Origin: Ilumatobacteraceae bacterium
GTDB taxonomy: Bacteria; Actinomycetota; Acidimicrobiia; Acidimicrobiales; Ilumatobacteraceae
Assembly: GCA_016463105.1 (NCBI GenBank)
Contig: JAEMRY010000002.1
Span: 1 to 18,698 of the forward strand
Length of the DNA: 18,698 nt
Direction of reading: 5' to 3'
A program made the translations under genes and the position numbers. The notes under the pieces were generated by a model that was given only the letters and a program-made list of their open reading frames with translations, was not told where the DNA came from and did not search any database. Below are positions 14,602 to 18,698 of this stretch, one piece after another; position 1 is the stretch's first letter; every line of letters starts with the position of its first letter.

Positions 14602-15548
14602 GGTTGCTTCCATTTTATAACCGCACTGGCAGCAGTCATGCCTGCACCAAAGCCGACAAGCAATACATTGTCGCCAGTCTTAAGTCGACCGTTATCGGCC
14701 GCATCGAACAACGCAAGTGGAATCGACGCCGAAGATGTATTGCCGGTCTTGTTGCCGACCCACGAAGTTTTGCTCATCGGTATATCTAGGCGTTTACAAG
14801 CTGCCTCGATGATTCGAATATTTGCCTGGTGGGGTGCGACAAGCGTGATGTCACTTGTTGTCAACCCCGCGGCCTTGAGTGATTTTTCGGCTGAGTCAAC
14901 CATGATTCGTACTGCGCGACGAAAAACTTCTTTGCCTTCCATGTAAAGCGTTTTGCCGATGTCGGCGTACAAAAGATTTTCAAGCGAACCGTCAGCATCA
15001 ATATCCCATCCGAGCAATTGACCAGGACCATCAGTTGCTTGTATCACCGCGGCACCAGAACCATCAGCAAATAAAATCGCTGTATTGCGATCGGTCCAAT
15101 CTGTGATCCGCGACAATGTGTCGGTGCCGATTACTAAAATATTTCGCATTCCGATTGCGATTAACCCGTGAGCAGTGACGAGACCATAAACAAATCCTGA
15201 ACATGCTGCATTCACATCAAAAGCGCCACAGCGAAGTCCGAGACCGTGTTGCACTGCGGCACTTGTTGCTGGCACAGTTCTGTCTGGGGTAGTGGTCGCA
15301 AGAATCAACGCATCAATACTTAACGGATCAACCCCAGACATTTCGAGTGCTTTGCGACCTGATTCAATTGACAAACTTGCAGTCGTGCCACCAACGTGTC
15401 GTTGTTCGATACCGGTTCTTTCGCGAATCCATTCGTCAGAAGTGTCTAATGTTTTTGCTAGATCACTATTTGTGACAATCGTTTCTGGTAGCGCTCTGCC
15501 CCAGCCGGTGATTACGCCGTTGATCGCAGAGTTTGGAATTATCGGCAT
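14598..15548 (-). CDS. fabH: 3-oxoacyl-ACP synthase III
   Basis: A 316-residue initiating condensing enzyme that joins an acyl-CoA primer to malonyl-ACP. The catalytic triad is Cys116 (NAACSGF), His240 (VAPHQANIRI) and Asn270 (GNTSSAS). DTSDEWIRERTGIEQRH near residue 40 is a strong FabH signature. The primer (acetyl or branched-chain) cannot be read from the sequence. It follows fabD by ten nt and overlaps fabG by four nt, so translation in the cluster is tightly linked. The coding-strand sequence GAGAAT lies six nt before the ATG. Confidence 0.95.
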   Translation of the reverse strand: MPIIPNSAINGVITGWGRALPETIVTNSDLAKTLDTSDEWIRERTGIEQRHVGGTTASLSIESGRKALEMSGVDPLSIDALILATTTPDRTVPATSAAVQHGLGLRCGAFDVNAACSGFVYGLVTAHGLIAIGMRNILVIGTDTLSRITDWTDRNTAILFADGSGAAVIQATDGPGQLLGWDIDADGSLENLLYADIGKTLYMEGKEVFRRAVRIMVDSAEKSLKAAGLTTSDITLVAPHQANIRIIEAACKRLDIPMSKTSWVGNKTGNTSSASIPLALFDAADNGRLKTGDNVLLVGFGAGMTAASAVIKWKQP

Positions 15549-15558
15549 TTGATAATTC

Positions 15559-16734
15559 TCAGATCGTTCTTAGCCAGGCGATGGGCTGATGCGCAGTAAC
15601 TCGTTCACCTTCGACACTGATGAAGTTCTGCAAGACGCCGTCAAAGAGCGAGCGAACTTCGTGACCGCCAACCATTCCAAGCACGTCTCCAACACTAATC
15701 AGCGCGCCATCTTTGAGCGACGACTTGGGTGTGAACACTCCAGCACCTGGGCTCACAACTAAACGTTCAACTGCGAAAAGGTGTTCGCCTTCATGCAGGG
15801 TTGGTGTAGGTGTAACGCTTAAACCGATCCATTCAATTAATTTGTCAAGTTCATCTGGTGTTGAAATACTTAACGTGCGCGCATTAGTGAGAGTTCGTTT
15901 AGCCATTCCAGTGAGCACGCCGCCTGGTCCAAGTTCAACGAAGTTGTTGATCCCATGTTCTGCCATTGTTTGCAAACATTGTTTCCAACGCACAGGACTC
16001 GAAAGTTGCGCCGACAGCAGAGTTGACCACTCACTGCCGTGACTGTGGGCTTTGGCATCGACATTAGAAACAATCGGAACGTCAGTATCGCGGGGCTTAG
16101 CCGCTGCAATTGCTTCACGTAAACGATCTCGAGCACCACTCATATAAGGAGTATGAAACGCGCCAGAGACAGGCAGCGACATCACGCGCTTGGCACCGAG
16201 TTGTTTGGCATGTTCGGTTGCAAGTTCGACACCTGCAACAGAGCCCGCAATCACGACTTGACCCGGTGCATTGAAGTTCGCAACCCAAACGTCACTATCG
16301 GCTCGCCGACATGCAGTTTCGACATCTTCATCTTCGAGACCCAACACCGCCGACATCACACCCGGCGAAGATTGACCTGCATCGTGCATCGCCGATGCGC
16401 GCTCAATTACGAGTCTGATGCCATCATCGAAACCAAGCGCACCGTTTGCTGTTAGCGCTGTGTATTCACCCAGTGAATGCCCAGCGCAAAGACTCGGCTC
16501 AAAACCAAGGCGTTCAACTGCGTCGAGCACCATCAGACTTGAAACGAAAGTTGTAAGTTGGGCGTTACGCGTATCTTTTAAAGTCTCAGCATCTGCATTA
16601 AGCAACAACTCGCCAATGTCGCGTCCGGCAATCTCTGAGGCTTCGTCTACGAGCTCCCAACTTTCGTGGCCAACCCAAGGTTGTCCCATGGCAGGGCGCT
16701 GTGATCCCTGACCAGGAAAGGTAAACGCAAGCAT
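15559..16734 (-). CDS. fabD: Malonyl-CoA:ACP transacylase fused to a C-terminal lipoyl/biotinyl-like domain
   Basis: A 391-residue protein; the usual FabD is about 300-310. Residues 1-305 form the acyltransferase: FTFPGQGSQRPAMG, the nucleophile Ser87 in GHSLGEY, His194 in SGAFHTPYM, and VELGPGGVLTGM. It loads malonyl groups from CoA onto ACP. After a short Pro/Thr linker, residues about 315-391 look like a biotinyl/lipoyl hammerhead: VSPGAGVFTP, VGDVLGMVGG, then SLFDGVLQNFISVEGERV and a closing strand. At the hairpin where carboxyl carrier proteins have AMKM there is GGHEVRS, with no lysine, so it should not be biotinylated or lipoylated. The function of this tail is unknown. First gene of the fab cluster; no clear promoter is visible in the gap to 16846. 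Confidence 0.93.
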   Translation of the reverse strand: MLAFTFPGQGSQRPAMGQPWVGHESWELVDEASEIAGRDIGELLLNADAETLKDTRNAQLTTFVSSLMVLDAVERLGFEPSLCAGHSLGEYTALTANGALGFDDGIRLVIERASAMHDAGQSSPGVMSAVLGLEDEDVETACRRADSDVWVANFNAPGQVVIAGSVAGVELATEHAKQLGAKRVMSLPVSGAFHTPYMSGARDRLREAIAAAKPRDTDVPIVSNVDAKAHSHGSEWSTLLSAQLSSPVRWKQCLQTMAEHGINNFVELGPGGVLTGMAKRTLTNARTLSISTPDELDKLIEWIGLSVTPTPTLHEGEHLFAVERLVVSPGAGVFTPKSSLKDGALISVGDVLGMVGGHEVRSLFDGVLQNFISVEGERVTAHQPIAWLRTI

Positions 16735-16845
16735 CGTGGTTTAGAGACCCTTCATTGTCTTGTTCATCGTAGAAGAATTATGAGCGATTACCTAAACATC
16801 AAAGCGTGTCGCCACTGTCAAGTGCTAGATACGCTTGATGCGCAA

Positions 16846-16928
16846 GCCCGGGTGGCGGAATGGCAGACGCGACGGACTCAAAATCCGTTATCTGAAAGGG
16901 TGTGTGGGTTCGACTCCCATCTCGGGCA
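16846..16928 (+). tRNA. tRNA-Leu (anticodon CAA)
   Basis: An 83-nt cloverleaf with a long variable arm (class II). The acceptor stem pairs 16846-16852 with 16921-16927 (one G-T pair), with discriminator A at 16928 and no encoded CCA. The anticodon stem ACGGA/TCCGT (16872-16876/16884-16888) encloses the loop CTCAAAA, giving anticodon CAA at 16879-16881, which reads the leucine codon UUG. The T-arm carries GGTTCGACTCC. TGCTAGATA at 16823-16831 could be an extended -10 for it, without a convincing -35. Confidence 0.95.
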
Positions 16929-16950
16929 CTTCGCAACAAACGTTGCTCAA

Positions 16951-16956
16951 TACACT
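16951..16956 (+). promoter_or_regulatory. Candidate -10 box for the leaderless 99-aa gene
   Basis: TACACT followed by six nt (TATTTT) and the ATG at 16963 repeats the geometry seen at glyS, trpF, trpB and acpP. It lies 22 nt after the tRNA, so the protein gene probably has its own start site. Confidence 0.5.
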
Positions 16957-16962
16957 TATTTT

Positions 16963-17262
16963 ATGACAGCGCACAGCATCAGTGAAAGATTCGTCGAGCG
17001 ACGACTGCGCCGCGGTACTCAGACGATGCGTGAGTTACGTGATCAACTAAAAATTACCGATGAGCAACTTGAGTTTTTTTCGGATGAGGCTCGCGATAAA
17101 GAAGTCAGAGCGATGGTGGCCGAGACCCCAGATTCGGCGCTCGAACATCATCAGGCGCAGCAACACTTAGAAGTTTTTCAGCGACATCATGACTACCTCG
17201 TTGGCGCGATCGCCGAACAAGAAGCACGGCAAGACCAGTTGCTAGATAAGTTGACTGATTAA
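16963..17262 (+). CDS. Conserved-looking small coiled-coil protein of unknown function
   Basis: A 99-residue, highly charged, almost entirely helical protein with no Cys and no membrane segment. A basic N-terminal stretch (ERFVERRLRRGTQTMRELRDQL) is followed by an acidic helix (TDEQLEFFSDEARDKEVRAM) and a C-terminal His/Gln/Glu-rich helix (HHQAQQHLEVFQRHHDYL). Heptad-like Leu spacing suggests a coiled-coil dimer or hairpin. The frame stays open back to 16780, but that part is read through tRNA-Leu; the ATG at 16963 with TACACT six nt upstream is the real start. Its stop is three nt from the ANTAR regulator, so the two are cotranscribed. I do not recognise a named family; a regulatory or nucleic-acid role is only a guess. 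Confidence 0.75.
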   Translation: MTAHSISERFVERRLRRGTQTMRELRDQLKITDEQLEFFSDEARDKEVRAMVAETPDSALEHHQAQQHLEVFQRHHDYLVGAIAEQEARQDQLLDKLTD

Positions 17263-17265
17263 TCT

Positions 17266-17841
17266 ATGGCGACACGTATTGTTATTGCAGAAGATGAAGC
17301 AATAATTCGTTTAGATCTGCGTGAGACTCTTGAAGAAGAGGGATATCAAGTTGTCGGAGATTGCGGTCGCGGTGACGAAGCGGTTGAACTTGTTAAAAAT
17401 CAAAAACCTGATGTTGTGATATTAGATATCAAGATGCCAGTAATGACCGGACTTGAAGCAGCCAAGTTGATAGCCGATACAAAAATATGTCCGATTGTTA
17501 TGTTGACGGCTTTTAGCCAGCGCGAGATAATCGAACAAGCCCGCGATGCAGGCGCACTTGCATATCTTGTTAAGCCATTTCAGAAATCTGATTTGGTTCC
17601 GGCAATCGAGTTGGCGATTGCTCGTTTTGCTGAGATGCGGGCCTTGACAGGCGAAGTAGCAGCGCTTGGCGCCCAACTTGAGGTTCGCAAACTTGTGGAC
17701 CGTGCCAAAGGAATTTTAATTGACAAACATTCAATGAGCGAAAACGACGCTTTTACTTTTATTCAAAAACTTGCGATGTCTGAAAGAACCAAGATGGGTG
17801 AGATTGCCGAGCGGATAATCGCTGGATCACTGCGTCCATAA
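17266..17841 (+). CDS. PdtaR-like response regulator with ANTAR RNA-binding domain
   Basis: A 191-residue regulator. The receiver domain (about 1-120) has E9/D10, the phosphoacceptor Asp54 in VVILDIKMPVMTG, and Lys102 in YLVKPF. The C-terminal ANTAR domain (about 130-188) shows LVDRAKGILIDKHSMSENDAFTFIQKLAMSERTKMGEIAERII, with the conserved Ala, Ala and Met positions. ANTAR proteins bind paired hexaloop RNA hairpins and prevent premature termination when phosphorylated. In actinobacteria a PdtaS-type cytosolic histidine kinase is the usual partner, but none is in this window. No ANTAR target hairpin was recognised here. It is three nt after the coiled-coil gene and three nt before polA, the same neighbourhood as pdtaR near polA in mycobacteria. 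Confidence 0.93.
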   Translation: MATRIVIAEDEAIIRLDLRETLEEEGYQVVGDCGRGDEAVELVKNQKPDVVILDIKMPVMTGLEAAKLIADTKICPIVMLTAFSQREIIEQARDAGALAYLVKPFQKSDLVPAIELAIARFAEMRALTGEVAALGAQLEVRKLVDRAKGILIDKHSMSENDAFTFIQKLAMSERTKMGEIAERIIAGSLRP

Positions 17842-17844
17842 GTT

Positions 17845-18698
17845 ATGAAATTGATGGCCCTTGATGGCAACTCGTTGGCGTATCGCGCCTTTTTTGCGTT
17901 GCCGACTGACATGGTCACAGCCAATGGGCAGGTGACGAATGCTATTTATGGTTTCACTTCGATGCTGCTGACGCTGTTGCGTGATCATAAACCAGAGGGT
18001 GTGATTGTTGTTTTTGATAGAAAAGAAAAAACATTCAGACACATTGCTGCGCCTGAATATAAAGCACAGCGCGAAGCGCAACCCGATATTTTGTATCAAC
18101 AACTTGATTTGATTCGTGAACTTCTTGCGACTATGGGTGTTGTCGCAATTGATGCCGCAGGGTTTGAGGGTGACGATTTAATCGCAACAATCGCGCAAAA
18201 AGCCGAGCAGGCGGGCGACGAGTTGATAATTGTTACTGGAGACCGCGACAACTATCAACTTGTTTCTGACCCACTGATTCGCGTTTTGTACAACAAACGG
18301 GGTGTCAGTGATTATGCGCTTTATGACGAAGCAGGTATTTTCGAGCGAACTGGCGTGACGCCGAAGCAATACGCAGACTATGCGGCTTTGCGTGGAGACC
18401 CGAGCGACAATCTAGATGGAGTGCCGGGTGTAGGTGAAAAGACTGCAGCAAAATTAATCACCAAATATTTAACGCTTACCAATATTTTTGATCATGCTGA
18501 CGAACAGACACCGAAACTTAAACAGGCTCTTCATGAAAATCGAGATCGTGTAATCAGAAATGCCGAATTAATGGTTTTGCGGCGTGACGCACCAGTCGAA
18601 ATAGATATTCACCAGTCAGTGCCAAATCCGAGACTTGATGATGTCAAAAAAATGTTCGGATTATTTGAGTTTCGTACAATGCACGCAAGGTTTCTTGA
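17845..18698 (+). CDS. polA: DNA polymerase I, N-terminal 5'-3' exonuclease part (partial, runs off right edge)
   Basis: An open frame from ATG 17845 continues past the window end, giving 284 residues. This is the 5' nuclease (FEN-like) domain that removes RNA primers and flaps: MALDGNSLAYRAFFAL with the metal-binding Asp7, VIVVFDRKEKTFRH, FEGDDLIATIA, VTGDRDNYQLV and a helix-hairpin-helix region LRGDPSDNLDGVPGVGEKTA. The polymerase domain would lie outside the window; a stand-alone exonuclease cannot be excluded, but polA is far more likely. The start is three nt after the ANTAR gene stop; Met4 is an alternative start. No ribosome-binding site is seen. Confidence 0.92.
   Translation, partial: MKLMALDGNSLAYRAFFALPTDMVTANGQVTNAIYGFTSMLLTLLRDHKPEGVIVVFDRKEKTFRHIAAPEYKAQREAQPDILYQQLDLIRELLATMGVVAIDAAGFEGDDLIATIAQKAEQAGDELIIVTGDRDNYQLVSDPLIRVLYNKRGVSDYALYDEAGIFERTGVTPKQYADYAALRGDPSDNLDGVPGVGEKTAAKLITKYLTLTNIFDHADEQTPKLKQALHENRDRVIRNAELMVLRRDAPVEIDIHQSVPNPRLDDVKKMFGLFEFRTMHARFL

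Noticed and set aside
14602..14613. fabG start at 14613
   Set aside because: The ATG at 14601 overlaps the fabH stop in the usual ATGA manner and gives the normal FabG N-terminus.
16780..16962. Longer protein start at 16780 for the 99-aa gene
   Set aside because: That part is translation through tRNA-Leu and its upstream region; the ATG at 16963 has a fitting -10-like box.
1..18698. CRISPR arrays, transposases, phage or other mobile genes
   Set aside because: No spaced direct repeats, transposase motifs or integrase-like frames were found; all long frames fit housekeeping families.

Overview
The window looks like a chromosomal stretch of an actinobacterium of moderate GC content (mid-40s percent by eye). 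Supporting signs are an MtrA/MtrB/LpqB-like signalling set, recO next to a cis-prenyltransferase gene, a single-chain (alpha2) glycyl-tRNA synthetase, an ANTAR response regulator beside polA, and a compact fabD-fabH-fabG-acpP-fabF cluster. Small intergenic gaps, many GTG/TTG starts and apparently leaderless promoters fit a streamlined, possibly planktonic lineage (Acidimicrobiia-like). That last placement is inference. No insertion sequences, phage genes or CRISPR arrays were seen.

Layout. 1-1972 (minus): an MtrB-like histidine kinase, translationally coupled to a GerMN-domain lipoprotein that runs off the left edge. 2141-2830 (plus): an MtrA-like response regulator, divergent from its presumed kinase; the 168-bp gap holds a strong hairpin. 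2809-5429 (minus): uppS then a DinG-type helicase; the helicase overlaps the regulator tail to tail by 22 nt. 5493-12435 (plus): a catalytically dead UppS paralogue, recO, glyS, a small ABM-domain protein, trpC, trpF, trpB, trpA and a FabZ-like dehydratase. 12440-16734 (minus): the type II fatty acid synthesis cluster, transcribed fabD to fabF. 16846-16928: tRNA-Leu(CAA). 16963-18698 (plus): a 99-aa coiled-coil protein, a PdtaR-like ANTAR regulator, and the start of polA, cut by the window edge. No stretch over 300 bases lacks a gene.

The most interesting item is the divergent pair at 4761-6086. The minus-strand UppS keeps the catalytic P-loop and IPP-binding motif but stops just before the C-terminal R-x-G motif. 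It also has Gln where the family has a conserved metal-site Glu. The plus-strand partner has lost the catalytic Asp and the IPP-binding arginines but keeps both that Glu and a complete C-terminal RRFGG. This is the division of labour of the eukaryotic heteromeric cis-prenyltransferases (DHDDS/NgBR, Rer2/Nus1). I infer a two-subunit bacterial undecaprenyl-diphosphate synthase whose subunit genes share a 63-bp divergent promoter region.

Other points of note are a FabD fused to a lipoyl/biotinyl-like domain without the modifiable lysine, and a recurring TANNNT-N6-start arrangement before at least five genes, which suggests leaderless transcription.
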